DNA of 64,000 nucleotides from Ruegeria sp. 6PALISEP08. GTDB taxonomy: Bacteria > Pseudomonadota > Alphaproteobacteria > Rhodobacterales > Rhodobacteraceae. The DNA lies in NCBI RefSeq assembly GCF_001238295.1, contig NZ_LGXZ01000003.1, positions 124,001-188,000 of the forward strand, read 5' to 3'. Below the pieces are notes generated by a model, which ran no database searches, was not told the DNA's origin, and worked only from the letters and a program-made list of their open reading frames with translations. Both the position numbers and the translations under genes were made by a program. Position 1 is the stretch's first letter, and every line of letters begins with the position of its first letter. Positions 9,596 through 18,860 of this stretch are shown here, piece after piece.

Positions 9596-10051
9596 ATGTC
9601 AATGATTGCCGTAGAAACCAAATTTGGACGTCTGGGTGTCGAAGAAACGGACGGAGCCCTCACACGTCTAGTCTGGGATGGCCAGGACGTGGGAGAGCCG
9701 ACAGATCTGTTGCGCGAAGCTGTCGCGCAGTTGAAGGCTTATGACGACGGACGCCTCGACAGGTTCGACTTGCCGTATCGCGTCCACGGGTCGATGTTTC
9801 AGAAACAGGTTTGCGACCTGATGTATGCCATTCCGCTTGGCGAAACCCGGACATACGGCGATATCGCAAAAGAGTTGGGACAACCCGCGCAACCAGTCGG
9901 GCAGGCTTGCGGCGCAAACCCGATTCCGGTGATCATCCCGTGTCACAGAGTACTGTCCGCGACGGGCTTGGGTGGCTTTTCCGGCGCAGGTGGGGTCGAG
10001 ACCAAAGTGGCCCTGTTGCGTCATGAAGGGGCTGCCGGCCTTTTGATCTGA
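9596..10051 (+). CDS. ogt: Methylated-DNA-[protein]-cysteine S-methyltransferase
   Basis: This 151-residue suicide enzyme transfers alkyl groups from O6-alkylguanine in DNA to its own cysteine. The active-site motif IPCHRV is present with Cys at residue 116, preceded by the family's helix-turn-helix region (PLGETRTYGDIAKELG) and the Asn in GANP. The C-terminal GLGGFSGAGGVETKVALL segment is also typical. It lacks the N-terminal Ada transcription-factor domain, so it is Ogt/MGMT-like and not Ada. No clear Shine-Dalgarno sequence was seen; ATG 9602 is an alternative start. Confidence 0.92.
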   Translation: MSMIAVETKFGRLGVEETDGALTRLVWDGQDVGEPTDLLREAVAQLKAYDDGRLDRFDLPYRVHGSMFQKQVCDLMYAIPLGETRTYGDIAKELGQPAQPVGQACGANPIPVIIPCHRVLSATGLGGFSGAGGVETKVALLRHEGAAGLLI

Positions 10052-10127
10052 TCCGTGAAATTCGGTTGCAATCCGTCAGCGGTGGGCACACCATATATGT
10101 GTTGTTGAATTTGAAGGACCGCATTGA

Positions 10128-10595
10128 ATGACCACTGATCAAGATCGCACCGCCCGAAAGAAGGCTGTCATTGACAGGCTGATGTCACTTGAAGCGCAAG
10201 AGCTTGCAACAGCGCAGGCGCATTACGATGCGTTTCTGAAAGATGCTCAACTGGACGACCGGGAAGGTCACGACAAGGATGACCTCGCCGCTTCGCGCGA
10301 GAACGCTGACCTTGCGGCTGCGTTTGACGCACCCGTGCACGCGCATCACGCCAAGATCGATGTGATTGAAAACACCGATTTCAGCCTGACTGACACGGTT
10401 CAGCCCGGCGCAGTGATCAAGTTCAACAATCGCAGATTTGTCGTGTGCGTTTCGACCACCCGGTTCGAGGCGGATGGAATGACCTATATGGGCATTTCAA
10501 CCCAAAGCCCGATTTATCTGGCCATGGTGGGCTTGCAAGAGGGCGATGTCTTTACCCATAACGGCACCGAGTTCGAGGTGCAGGACGTCATGTAA
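10128..10595 (+). CDS. GreA/GreB-like protein
   Basis: The product has 155 residues. Residues ~1-85 are charged and helical, consistent with an antiparallel coiled coil, with an acidic cluster (LDDREGHDKDD) where the tip would be. The C-terminal half (GAVIKFNNRRFVV, then ISTQSPIYLAMVGLQEGD, then GTEFEV) matches the pattern of the GreA C-terminal FKBP-like domain, where SPIGRALLGK..GD is typical. GreA-type factors bind RNA polymerase through this domain and push the coiled coil into the secondary channel. Whether this one stimulates transcript cleavage is not known. RBS GAAGGA precedes ATG 10128. It is convergent with pcs. Confidence 0.65.
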   Translation: MTTDQDRTARKKAVIDRLMSLEAQELATAQAHYDAFLKDAQLDDREGHDKDDLAASRENADLAAAFDAPVHAHHAKIDVIENTDFSLTDTVQPGAVIKFNNRRFVVCVSTTRFEADGMTYMGISTQSPIYLAMVGLQEGDVFTHNGTEFEVQDVM

Positions 10596-10617
10596 CTGGA
10601 TTGCTGGCGGCGCTGCG

Positions 10618-11313
10618 TCAGACGCGGCGCTGTGGTATGATCTGCTGCGCGATGCCTGCAAAGGTCAGATACAGACTGGTAATCACCAGACCCCAGTGCG
10701 CCCAGCTTTCCGGGTGAAAATTCACCCAGGCCGCCCAGCCGGCAAAGAACGTCCACGCCAGTGCCATGGGCAGGGTCAGACTGCGCCAGCGTTCGGTGCG
10801 CACGGGATGGACAAACTTCAACGGCAAGAACATTGCGAGTGAAAGCAGTGTGACCAGCAGCAGAATTATCCAGAAATTCGGTTCGAGCGCGAAGATCACG
10901 ATAACAAACATGTTCCAGCATCCCGGAAAACCGGAAAAGGAGTTGTCCTTAGTCTTCATCCGGGTGTCCGCGAAATACATCGCACTGGCAAAAGTTATGA
11001 CGATGATCGCAAACCATCCGGTCCAACCGTCCATCAGCCCCGACTTGAAGAGGGCAAAGGCGGGTATGAACACATAAGTCAGGTAGTCGATAATCAGATC
11101 CAGCAGCACACCGTCAAATTCGGGCGCGTTGTGCTTTACGTGATAATGACGCGCCAGAGGGCCGTCGATGCCGTCCACAACGAATGAGACAACCAGCCAA
11201 AGATACATAAGGCTCCATTTCTCTTCGACGGCGGCCAGCATTGCGAGCATGGCAAACACGGCGCCTGTTGCAGTGAAGAGATGGACGGAAAGAGCTTTGA
11301 ATCTGAGTGTCAT
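10618..11313 (-). CDS. pcs: Phosphatidylcholine synthase
   Basis: This membrane enzyme condenses CDP-diacylglycerol with choline to give phosphatidylcholine. The 231-residue product carries the CDP-alcohol phosphotransferase motif in the spaced form typical of Pcs: Asp47, Asp50-Gly51, Ala54-Arg55, Gly68, Asp72 and Asp76, followed by YLTYVFIPAFAL, which is also Pcs-like. About eight membrane helices are expected. I chose the ATG at 11313; a GTG at 11337 would add eight residues. It fits an organism that makes phosphatidylcholine from imported choline. Its 3' end faces the GreA-like gene only 22 bp away. Confidence 0.92.
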   Translation of the reverse strand: MTLRFKALSVHLFTATGAVFAMLAMLAAVEEKWSLMYLWLVVSFVVDGIDGPLARHYHVKHNAPEFDGVLLDLIIDYLTYVFIPAFALFKSGLMDGWTGWFAIIVITFASAMYFADTRMKTKDNSFSGFPGCWNMFVIVIFALEPNFWIILLLVTLLSLAMFLPLKFVHPVRTERWRSLTLPMALAWTFFAGWAAWVNFHPESWAHWGLVITSLYLTFAGIAQQIIPQRRV

Positions 11314-11382
11314 ACAAGCGTCATGACGGATGCACACCAGAGATGCAAACCAAAAGCCCCGCGTTTCTGACCGATGTTTGCA

Positions 11383-12303
11383 TCAAGCTTTGGGATGCGC
11401 GCTATTGTAGACCTCCATCAACCGTGCAGTATCCACGGCGGTATAGGCTTGGGTGGTTGAAAGCGATGCGTGGCCCAGAAGTTCCTGAATGGCGCGCAGG
11501 TCTCCTCCGGCCGAAAGCAGATGCGTAGCAAAGCTGTGCCGCATGGCGTGGGGCGTTGCGGTTGCGGGCAGGCCCAATTGCATTCGGGCTTTGGCCATGA
11601 CGCCCTGTATCGCACGTGGGTTCAACGCCCCGCCGCGGACACCGCGGAACAAGGGCGCGCACTGTTCCTGCGGGTGAGGGCAAAGTTGCACGTACCGGTC
11701 GACGGCTTCACGGGCGGCAGGAAGCACTGGTACGATCCGCTCTTTGTCGCCTTTGCCGATGATACGCAAGCTGGCGGGCAAAGGTGCGTCCGCGCCAGTC
11801 AGCGACAGCGCTTCGGATATGCGCAATCCGCACCCGTAAAGCAACGTGACCACCGCCACATCCCGCGCGGCAACCCAATCCGAGAGGGATTGCAGCTCGA
11901 CCGTATCGATCATGGCGCGGGCGGCGTCTTCGGCCAAAGGGCGCGGCAGTTTCTTGGTGAATTTCGGCGCGCGCGTGGACAGGACCGCGGTGGGTTCAAA
12001 GCCTTCGCGTTCAGCCAGCCAGCGGTAGAAGCTTTTGACGGCTGAAAGCTTGCGTGCCAGTGATCGCGCACTGACATCCGCGCTGCGTTGATCTGCCATC
12101 CAGGCGCGCATGTCTGATACGGTGATCCGTTCCAGTGCTTTCAAACCCTGCCGTTCGGCATGGTGCAGTGTCATGAACGACAGGAACTCGGTCACATCGC
12201 CGCGATAAGCGGTCTGCGTATTCTCGGACCGTCCCGCCAGCGCACCCAGGCTGTCCAGCCAATGCTGCAGCGCGTCGCGGCAGGCGGGTGAGATCAAGCT
12301 CAC
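11383..12303 (-). CDS. xerC: Tyrosine recombinase XerC
   Basis: This site-specific recombinase resolves chromosome dimers at dif with XerD and FtsK. The 306 residues hold an N-terminal SAM-like core-binding domain (~15-100) and a C-terminal catalytic domain with the Arg in GCGLRISEAL, the Lys in GKGDKER, the HAMRHSFATHL box, the His in LLGHASLSTTQ and the catalytic Tyr in QAYTAVD. The start is a GTG that overlaps the stop of the upstream DUF484 gene (GTGA), so the two are coupled. The DUF484-xerC pairing is common in proteobacteria and supports XerC over XerD. Confidence 0.92.
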   Translation of the reverse strand: MSLISPACRDALQHWLDSLGALAGRSENTQTAYRGDVTEFLSFMTLHHAERQGLKALERITVSDMRAWMADQRSADVSARSLARKLSAVKSFYRWLAEREGFEPTAVLSTRAPKFTKKLPRPLAEDAARAMIDTVELQSLSDWVAARDVAVVTLLYGCGLRISEALSLTGADAPLPASLRIIGKGDKERIVPVLPAAREAVDRYVQLCPHPQEQCAPLFRGVRGGALNPRAIQGVMAKARMQLGLPATATPHAMRHSFATHLLSAGGDLRAIQELLGHASLSTTQAYTAVDTARLMEVYNSAHPKA

Positions 12304-13007
12304 GACAGCCAGTGGCGCATCGAGCGTTCGAACACGCCAGCGAAAAAGCTCAGAAGATCGGTGCCCAACTGCGGCGTGAAATGCCGCGGATTCCGAGCGC
12401 CCATGACGATCATTCCCGGTAAACGACCGGGGCCAAGGTCAAGCTTCAGACACGCTTCGGACCGCAACTGATCTGCAAGCGCGCCAAAAATACGCCGGTT
12501 CGGATGATGAACCTCGCGCAGGGTGACGTCGCGGGCCGGGCCGCCACGATCAATGGTCAGGTATTGGTCGATGAAGCCGGGTTCCGCAATTGTCAGAACG
12601 CCGCCCAGTTTGTCGACCGCAGGGTCGTCCTGAACCACGGTAGTTTCAAGAACCAAAGTGATGTGATCAACGCGCAAAATATCGGCTACGTCCGAGCCAA
12701 GCGCGCGCAGGAAATCTTCGAACTCAACCGGCTCCAGCAGGCGCAGAATGGCGCGATGCACCTGGTTTGTGCCTGCCAGGTTTTCGTAAGCCGCCGCAAT
12801 CACAGACCGGTGGGTATCTTCCAACCGGTCCAACCGCGCCTCAAGCCGTTGCATGGCGATGCCACGCAGATCGATCACATTGTCGCCGCGTGCGCGCTCA
12901 TTGGCACTTACCAGCGCCTGCATCAGATCCTTGTCGTCCAGCACGACGTCAGGCTCGGCCAGAATCGCCGCGCGGAGGTTATCCTCGAGTTTGGGGTTGC
13001 TGCTCAT
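12300..13007 (-). CDS. DUF484-family protein
   Basis: The product has 235 residues. An N-terminal helical part (~1-80, including ERARGDNVIDLRGIAMQRLE) precedes a GAF-like domain, the usual DUF484 arrangement. No catalytic residues can be named. It is the first gene of a two-gene unit with xerC, which it overlaps by four bases; the same pair is seen in other proteobacteria, but the role of DUF484 in dimer resolution has not been established to my knowledge. Start ATG 13007. Confidence 0.85.
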   Translation of the reverse strand: MSSNPKLEDNLRAAILAEPDVVLDDKDLMQALVSANERARGDNVIDLRGIAMQRLEARLDRLEDTHRSVIAAAYENLAGTNQVHRAILRLLEPVEFEDFLRALGSDVADILRVDHITLVLETTVVQDDPAVDKLGGVLTIAEPGFIDQYLTIDRGGPARDVTLREVHHPNRRIFGALADQLRSEACLKLDLGPGRLPGMIVMGARNPRHFTPQLGTDLLSFFAGVFERSMRHWLS

Positions 13008-13128
13008 GTCCCGTCCGGTCTTTTTTTGTTGAGCGGCTTATAACATGCCGGACCGGTTTTGCCTTGGGAAAAATGCACGCAAAGGTGGATTTCCTTGAGT
13101 GCTGTGGCGAAGAGGCTCCCGCCCGCGA

Positions 13129-13149
13129 TGCCTGATCACAAATCAGGCA
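13129..13149. repeat. Short inverted repeat upstream of the DUF484 gene
   Basis: TGCCTGAT and ATCAGGCA flank five bases. It lies between the transaldolase 3' end and the DUF484 promoter region and may be part of a tandem terminator or an operator. No poly-T tract is attached. Confidence 0.4.
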
Positions 13150-13166
13150 CAGGGCCGTTGGGCCGG

Positions 13167-13190
13167 GCGCGGTGCCTGACGGCACCGCGC
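13167..13190 (-). terminator. Hairpin downstream of the transaldolase gene
   Basis: GCGCGGTGCC and GGCACCGCGC form a perfect 10-bp stem around a 4-base loop, 15 bases after the transaldolase stop. There is no T tract, so termination, if any, may need help or the stem may mainly protect the 3' end. Confidence 0.55.
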
Positions 13191-13204
13191 GGTCTTGCAC
13201 GGGA

Positions 13205-13858
13205 TCAGAGGATCTTCTGACCGGTCTTGGCCCAATCGGCCAGGAAGGTTTCCAGACCTTTGTCTGTCAGGGGGTGATCGGCCAGCTTTTTGATGACGGC
13301 AGGCGGGGCGGTGATGACATCGGCACCGATGCGAGCGCTGTCGGTCACGTGGTTCACCGTGCGGATCGACGCGGCCAAGATTTCGGTCTCAAAACCATAG
13401 TTGTCGTAAACCTGACGGATGTCGGCGATCAGATCCATACCGTCGAGGTTGATGTCGTCCAGGCGGCCGATGAAGGGCGAGATGAATGTTGCGCCTGCCT
13501 TTGCGGCCAGCAATGCCTGATTGGTCGAAAAGCACAGGGTCACATTTACCATCTGACCTTCGTCGCTGAGCGTTTTGCAGGTTTTCAGGCCGGCCCAGGT
13601 CAGTGGGACTTTTACGGCGATATTCGGCGCGATCTTGGCCAGCTTGCGGCCTTCGGCGATCATGTCGTCAGCTTCGGTTGCAACAACCTCTGCCGATACC
13701 GGACCATCGACCAGATCACAGATCTCTTTGGTCACTTCCAGAATGTCGCGGCCCGATTTCAGGATCAGCGAAGGGTTGGTGGTTACGCCGTCCACCATGC
13801 CCAGATCGTTCAGTTCGGCGATGGCGTCGATCTCGGCGGTGTCTACGAAGAATTTCAT
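13205..13858 (-). CDS. fsa: Small transaldolase / fructose-6-phosphate aldolase family enzyme
   Basis: This 217-residue enzyme belongs to the short transaldolase subfamily (TalC/FSA/MipB). It shows the N-terminal [13 protein letters not shown] and the [10 protein letters not shown] motif, and Lys83 in VKVP is the Schiff-base lysine. Sequence alone does not separate true transaldolase from fructose-6-phosphate aldolase; many short members in alphaproteobacteria are used as the pentose-phosphate transaldolase. It is divergent from priA, with 85 bp between the start codons for both promoters. Confidence 0.88.
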   Translation of the reverse strand: MKFFVDTAEIDAIAELNDLGMVDGVTTNPSLILKSGRDILEVTKEICDLVDGPVSAEVVATEADDMIAEGRKLAKIAPNIAVKVPLTWAGLKTCKTLSDEGQMVNVTLCFSTNQALLAAKAGATFISPFIGRLDDINLDGMDLIADIRQVYDNYGFETEILAASIRTVNHVTDSARIGADVITAPPAVIKKLADHPLTDKGLETFLADWAKTGQKIL

Positions 13859-13943
13859 GAGGGCAGTCCTTTGATGGGTTGGCCTTGGTCGCGGATGGCT
13901 TTACCCCAAAGAGAGACATGCTGAAACCCCCTGCAAAGGACAT

Positions 13944-16142
13944 GTGGTGAGCACTCAGGAGTATTTCGACCAAGGTGAGCTGGTGGCAGTGCTCACCACC
14001 CAGCCATTGGACCGGACGCTGGACTATAAGGCGCCCGAAGGTGGGTGCTTTCTGGGTGCGTTTGTCGAAGTGCCGTTGGGGCCGCGCAAGGTGCTGGGCG
14101 TGGTTTGGGGGGCCGGGCAGGGTGGCTTTGATCTGAATAAGGCGCGGTCTGTGATCCGGGTGCTTGAGGTCGCGCCGATGCGTGAAGAAATGCGCGTGTT
14201 TCTAGGAAAGGTGGCCGACTACACGCTGACGCCGATGCCAGCGATGCTGCGTTTGGCAACCCGTGCGCCGGGGTTGGGCGACCCGCCGTCGATGCGTAAG
14301 GTTTATCGCCTTGGCAGCGGTGAGCCGGACCGGATGACCGATGCGCGATCCCGTGTGCTGGAGGTTTTGCGCGATTATGGTGGGCTCGCCTTTACATTGA
14401 AAGAGCTCGCCGAGCAGGCAGGCGTGACTTCGTCTGTTGTCAAAGGGTTGGTCAAACAAGGCGCAGTGCGGGAAGAGGACAGTCCGCGTGATCTGCCGTA
14501 CCCGCAACTTGATCCGAACCTGCCGGGCAAAGATCTGACCGAAGATCAGGCGGAGGCTGTGGAACGGTTGCAGGTTGGACAGCAGACAGGTCGCTACGGC
14601 ACAACACTTCTGAAAGGTGTGACGGGTTCGGGCAAGACCGAAGTGTATCTGGAAGCCGTCGCCGAGGCGCTGCGGATGGGACGTCAGGCATTGGTCTTGC
14701 TGCCTGAAATTGCGCTGACTGCTGAATTCCTGACCCGGGTCGAGGCGCGGTTCGGTGCGCGGCCAGCCGAGTGGCACTCGGGCGCGACCATGACGGAACG
14801 CCGCCGGGTTTGGCGGATGGTCGGGCAGGGGGATGCGCAACTGGTCGTGGGAGCGCGGTCCGCGCTGTTTCTGCCGTTCCGCGACTTGGGGCTGGTGGTG
14901 GTCGATGAAGAGCACGACACCTCTTACAAGCAGGAAGACGGCGTGCATTACAGTGCGCGCGATATGGCAGTTCTGCGCTCGGCCATTTGTGGCGCGCGGG
15001 TGATTCTGGCCAGTGCAACACCCTCGCTGGAGAGCTGGGCCAATGCCGAAGCGGGCAAGTATGAACGGGTAGACCTGAACTCGCGCTTCGGCGTGGCGGT
15101 GCTGCCCGAGATGAAACCCATCGATATGCGGGCCGAGCAGATGCAGCCCGGGACATGGATTTCTCCGTCCTTGCGACAGGCGGTGCTGCAGAGGGTCGAG
15201 AAGGGCGAACAGTCGCTGCTGTTCATAAATCGCCGCGGCTATGCGCCCGTCACCTTATGCCGGGCTTGTGGCGAACAGATCGCTTGCGATCATTGCGACG
15301 CGCGGATGGTTGAACATCGGTTTCTGAAACGGCTGATGTGCCACCAATGCGGCGAGACAAAGCCGATGCCCGACACCTGCCCGTCCTGCGGGGTTGAGGG
15401 TAAATTGGCTCCGGTTGGGCCAGGAATTGAGCGGCTAGCCGAAGAGGCCGAGACAATTTTCCCGGACGCTAACATCGCTATGCTCAGCTCTGATCTTTTT
15501 GGTTCAGCGCGGGCTTTAAAAGCAAAGATTGAAGAAATCGCTTCCGGGGATGCCGACATTGTTATCGGCACTCAGTTGGTCGCTAAAGGGCATAACTTTC
15601 CCAAACTCACATTGGTCGGCGTGATTGATGCTGACTTGTCATTGCATGGCGCTGATCTGCGCGCAGCAGAGCGGACGTTTCAACTGATGCGCCAAGTGGC
15701 AGGGCGCGCTGGCAGGGCAGATAAGCCGGGGCAGGCGTTGTTACAGACGTTCCAACCGGAACACCCGGTGATCCGGGCCATCCTGTCCGGCGATGAGGAA
15801 GGGTTCTGGAAAGCCGAAGCCGCCGGGCGGCAAGCGGCCGGGGTCCCCCCCTATGGTCGCATGGCCGGGATCGTACTGTCGGGTCCAGAGGTTGGCCCGG
15901 TCTTTGACATAGGCACCGCGATGGCGCGTAATGATGCACCCGTGCGAGATGTAGGGGGACAAGTCTTCGGACCTGCACCAGCGCCGATTGCACGTATTCG
16001 CGGGCGGCACCGGGTACGCCTTTTGGTCAAAGCCCCGAAAGGCGCGCCGATTCAGGACGCCATTGTCCGCTGGATCGCGCCTTTGCGTCTGAAAGGTGAC
16101 ATCCGTCTGACTGTCGATATCGACCCGCAGAGTTTTTATTGA
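13944..16142 (+). CDS. priA: Primosomal protein N' (replication restart helicase)
   Basis: PriA reloads the replisome at stalled forks. The 732-residue protein has an N-terminal DNA-binding domain (~1-190), a helicase Walker A motif GVTGSGKTE (~227), a DEEH box (~319), and a zinc-binding region of paired cysteines (CRACG, CDHC, CHQC, CPSC, ~435-485) set between the helicase lobes. The C-terminal domain follows. AAAGGA precedes a GTG start at 13944, with a second GTG directly after it. About 60 bp separates its stop from the region ahead of the MFS gene. Confidence 0.95.
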   Translation: MVSTQEYFDQGELVAVLTTQPLDRTLDYKAPEGGCFLGAFVEVPLGPRKVLGVVWGAGQGGFDLNKARSVIRVLEVAPMREEMRVFLGKVADYTLTPMPAMLRLATRAPGLGDPPSMRKVYRLGSGEPDRMTDARSRVLEVLRDYGGLAFTLKELAEQAGVTSSVVKGLVKQGAVREEDSPRDLPYPQLDPNLPGKDLTEDQAEAVERLQVGQQTGRYGTTLLKGVTGSGKTEVYLEAVAEALRMGRQALVLLPEIALTAEFLTRVEARFGARPAEWHSGATMTERRRVWRMVGQGDAQLVVGARSALFLPFRDLGLVVVDEEHDTSYKQEDGVHYSARDMAVLRSAICGARVILASATPSLESWANAEAGKYERVDLNSRFGVAVLPEMKPIDMRAEQMQPGTWISPSLRQAVLQRVEKGEQSLLFINRRGYAPVTLCRACGEQIACDHCDARMVEHRFLKRLMCHQCGETKPMPDTCPSCGVEGKLAPVGPGIERLAEEAETIFPDANIAMLSSDLFGSARALKAKIEEIASGDADIVIGTQLVAKGHNFPKLTLVGVIDADLSLHGADLRAAERTFQLMRQVAGRAGRADKPGQALLQTFQPEHPVIRAILSGDEEGFWKAEAAGRQAAGVPPYGRMAGIVLSGPEVGPVFDIGTAMARNDAPVRDVGGQVFGPAPAPIARIRGRHRVRLLVKAPKGAPIQDAIVRWIAPLRLKGDIRLTVDIDPQSFY

Positions 16143-16221
16143 TCTCTGCATCAGCGCAGGGTGGCTGTGCGCTAACGGCTTCCCTCTCGCCAAAGCGCTG
16201 AAATGGGCGTAGAGGACCAAT

Positions 16222-17454
16222 ATGCTGAAACCCATGCCCCTTAACGAGGCGCAGAGCCTTCCGTTCTGGCGCCGTCCCATCACGCTCTTGTTCATGATGG
16301 CCATGATCATGCCGATCGCGTTCAACGCGTGGAGCGCTCTGTTGAACAATTTCGTCATCGAAGTGGCGAATTTTGACGGAGCAGATATCGGGCTTCTGCA
16401 CACGGTGCGCGAGATCCCGGGTTTTCTGGCGGTTGGCGTGATTGCCGTCATTATGTTCATGCGCGAACAAGTGCTGGCGATGATCTCGCTGGTGATGCTT
16501 GGGGTCGCCACGGCTGTGACCGCGTGGTTTCCCAGCCTTGGCGGGTTGCTGTTCGTAACCCTGTTCAGCTCGATCGGGTTTCACTACTACGAGACCGTAA
16601 ACCAGTCGCTTCAATTGCAGTGGCTGCCCAAGGACCGTGCGCCGCAGGTTTTGGGGTGGCTGGTCGCAATGGGATCGGCGGCGACAATGGTGGTCTACGG
16701 GCTGATCGTTCTGACCTGGGATCGGTTCGAGCTGTCCTACAACTTTGTCTTCATGGCTGCGGGTGGTGTAACCGCGTTGCTGGCCTTGTTCTGCTTGTTT
16801 GCCTATCCGCAATTCGATGCGCCCACACCGCAGACCAAGAAACTGATCCTGCGTCGCCGGTATTGGCTGTATTACGCGTTGCAATTCATGGCGGGCGCGC
16901 GGCGGCAGATCTTTGTCGTCTTTGCCGGGTTCATGATGGTCGAAAAGTTCGGCTTTGAAGTGCATGAGTTGACCAGCCTCTATCTGATCAACCTGATGAT
17001 CAACATTATGGCCGCCCCTTTGCTGGGAAAAGCTGTGGCAAAGTTTGGTGAACGACGGACGCTGATTTTTGAATACACGGGTCTGGCAATCGTGTTCGCG
17101 GCTTATGGTGGGATCTACTGGTTCGGCTGGGGCGTTCTGCTGGCAGCGATTCTCTACGTGATCGACCATGTGCTGTTTGCTCTGGCGTTGGCCTTGAAGA
17201 CTTACTTTCAGAAAATCGCCGACCCCGCAGACATCGCACCGACAGCTGCGGTTGCATTCACGATCAACCACATTGCAGCTGTCTTCCTGCCTGCACTGCT
17301 GGGCCTGCTTTGGGTCGTTTCGCCGGGCGCAGTGTTTGGTTTGGCTGCGGCGATGGCAATTGTTTCGCTGCTGTTATCGTTGTTGATCCCACGCCATCCC
17401 GAGCCGGGCAATGAGACCGTCCTGACCAAGTACGCTCCGGCCCCTGCGGAATAG
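16222..17454 (+). CDS. Major facilitator superfamily transporter
   Basis: The 410-residue product has about twelve hydrophobic helices in two halves separated by a basic loop near residue 210 (LILRRRYWLYYALQFMAGARRQ). The helix layout is MFS-like, but no substrate-defining motif was recognised. The region ahead of the start (16143-16221) is a short intergenic stretch that could hold a promoter. Substrate unknown. Confidence 0.75.
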   Translation: MLKPMPLNEAQSLPFWRRPITLLFMMAMIMPIAFNAWSALLNNFVIEVANFDGADIGLLHTVREIPGFLAVGVIAVIMFMREQVLAMISLVMLGVATAVTAWFPSLGGLLFVTLFSSIGFHYYETVNQSLQLQWLPKDRAPQVLGWLVAMGSAATMVVYGLIVLTWDRFELSYNFVFMAAGGVTALLALFCLFAYPQFDAPTPQTKKLILRRRYWLYYALQFMAGARRQIFVVFAGFMMVEKFGFEVHELTSLYLINLMINIMAAPLLGKAVAKFGERRTLIFEYTGLAIVFAAYGGIYWFGWGVLLAAILYVIDHVLFALALALKTYFQKIADPADIAPTAAVAFTINHIAAVFLPALLGLLWVVSPGAVFGLAAAMAIVSLLLSLLIPRHPEPGNETVLTKYAPAPAE

Positions 17455-17520
17455 GCCGGGCGGCTTGACCTTCGCGGCGCCGCGTCCTAGGCGCTGTGCC
17501 AACTGAGACAGGAGGCCCCG

Positions 17521-18399
17521 ATGCCCACATTCACCGCGCTGACTACGTTGACAGGTAAAAAGGCCGCCGAAGGTCTGGGCGAAGCGATGGAGCGTTTGGA
17601 GCCGGAGCCCACAGGCGTTGGCGTATTCGAGGTCGAAGACGGCTCGGGCCTTTGGGAAGTGGGCGGCTATTTTACCGAAGCCCCGGACGAGACCGCACTG
17701 GCTGTTCTTGCCGCGGCGTTCGAGGCGAAGCCATTTGTCGTCTCAGAACTGCCTGAAACCGACTGGGTTGCGCATGTTCGGCGCGAGCTTGCGCCCGTCG
17801 AAGCAGGCCGGTTCTTTGTCTACGGCAGTCATGATGCCGACAAGCTGCCAGACGGCCGCATTCCATTGCTGATCGAGGCCGCAATGGCCTTTGGTACCGG
17901 ACATCACGGCACGACGCTCGGCTGTCTCAAAGCACTGGACCGATTGCTGGACGACGGCTTCACCGCGTCGAAAGTGGCCGATATTGGTTGCGGTACCGCT
18001 GTTCTGGCCATGGCGGCGGCGCGCGTCTGGGACGGCGATGTCATTGCTAGTGATATCGACGAAGTGGCCGTCGATGTGGCCGAGGCCAACCTGAAAGCCA
18101 ACGGTATGTCCGGTGCGGTTCAGTGTGTTGAAGCCGCAGGTTTCGACCATCCCGACCTAAAGGCGCACACCCCTTACGATCTGATCTTTGCCAATATCCT
18201 GAAAGGCCCCTTGGTGGCGTTGTCACCCGAAATCGCTGCGAATCTGCGTCCGGGAGGGTGTGCGATCCTGTCGGGAATCCTTAACGAACAAGCTGATGAC
18301 GTGGTTTCAGTTTACTCTCAGAACGAGTTCAATCTTGCTCATAAGGGTGAGATTGGTGAATGGACGACCCTAATCTTAACCAAACAGGGCGTAAATTAG
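17521..18399 (+). CDS. prmA: Ribosomal protein L11 methyltransferase
   Basis: PrmA trimethylates lysines and the N-terminus of ribosomal protein L11 using S-adenosylmethionine. The 292-residue protein has an N-terminal substrate-binding domain (~1-110), a linker with FGTGHHGTT (AFGTGHH is diagnostic for PrmA), the SAM motif IGCGTAVLAMAAA (~154) and FANILKGPL, the PrmA form of the NPPY-like motif. ACAGGAGG lies ahead of ATG 17521. It is likely transcribed with the small gene that follows. Confidence 0.93.
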   Translation: MPTFTALTTLTGKKAAEGLGEAMERLEPEPTGVGVFEVEDGSGLWEVGGYFTEAPDETALAVLAAAFEAKPFVVSELPETDWVAHVRRELAPVEAGRFFVYGSHDADKLPDGRIPLLIEAAMAFGTGHHGTTLGCLKALDRLLDDGFTASKVADIGCGTAVLAMAAARVWDGDVIASDIDEVAVDVAEANLKANGMSGAVQCVEAAGFDHPDLKAHTPYDLIFANILKGPLVALSPEIAANLRPGGCAILSGILNEQADDVVSVYSQNEFNLAHKGEIGEWTTLILTKQGVN

Positions 18400-18500
18400 G
18401 CCATTTACAGGAGTTTTGTGGAATTTTGCCACGCTTTTGTCGCAATCTCTATTTACCGTTTTCTGATCAAAGTCGAGGGGGGCGGTTTTTGGAGGCTGCC

Positions 18501-18845
18501 ATGACGGGAAAACAACTGGAGTTCGATCAGCGCGTAAATCGCCTGAACAAGAAGCATCAGAAGATGAGCCGGGGCTATCGCGCCACATTGCGTAAGGATG
18601 GTCTGGTGGTAATGCGGCCGCAGCGTGTCAGTTCGGCTGTGCCTGTAAAGGTGTTGCTGCTGACGCTTCTGGCCTTTTTTGCATTCAAAGCGTTTCTTTT
18701 GTCCCACCTGGGGCCAACAGGATACAAATATCGAATCGACAGTCTGAACGAGGGCACATCAGTTGAGAAAGCCGGTGCTTGGGTCATGCAGATCGACCCG
18801 GTATCGCAGGCGCTGTCCATTCAGATGAACAAGCTTCTCTACTGA
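18501..18845 (+). CDS. Small single-pass membrane protein, unknown function
   Basis: The product has 114 residues. A basic N-terminal part (residues ~1-50, including NRLNKKHQKMSRGY) precedes one membrane helix (~52-72, VKVLLLTLLAFFAFKAFLL) and a ~40-residue periplasmic tail. No known domain was recognised. ATG 18501 is preceded by TTGGAGG at good spacing, so longer versions starting inside prmA at 18360 are unlikely. A shared bidirectional terminator follows. Confidence 0.65.
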   Translation: MTGKQLEFDQRVNRLNKKHQKMSRGYRATLRKDGLVVMRPQRVSSAVPVKVLLLTLLAFFAFKAFLLSHLGPTGYKYRIDSLNEGTSVEKAGAWVMQIDPVSQALSIQMNKLLY

Positions 18846-18860
18846 ACAAGCTTTTGAAGT

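Noticed and set aside
15410..15680. A lower-GC stretch in priA as another recombination patch.
   Set aside because: The drop is mild and the codons are still those common in neighbouring genes; not convincing without computation.
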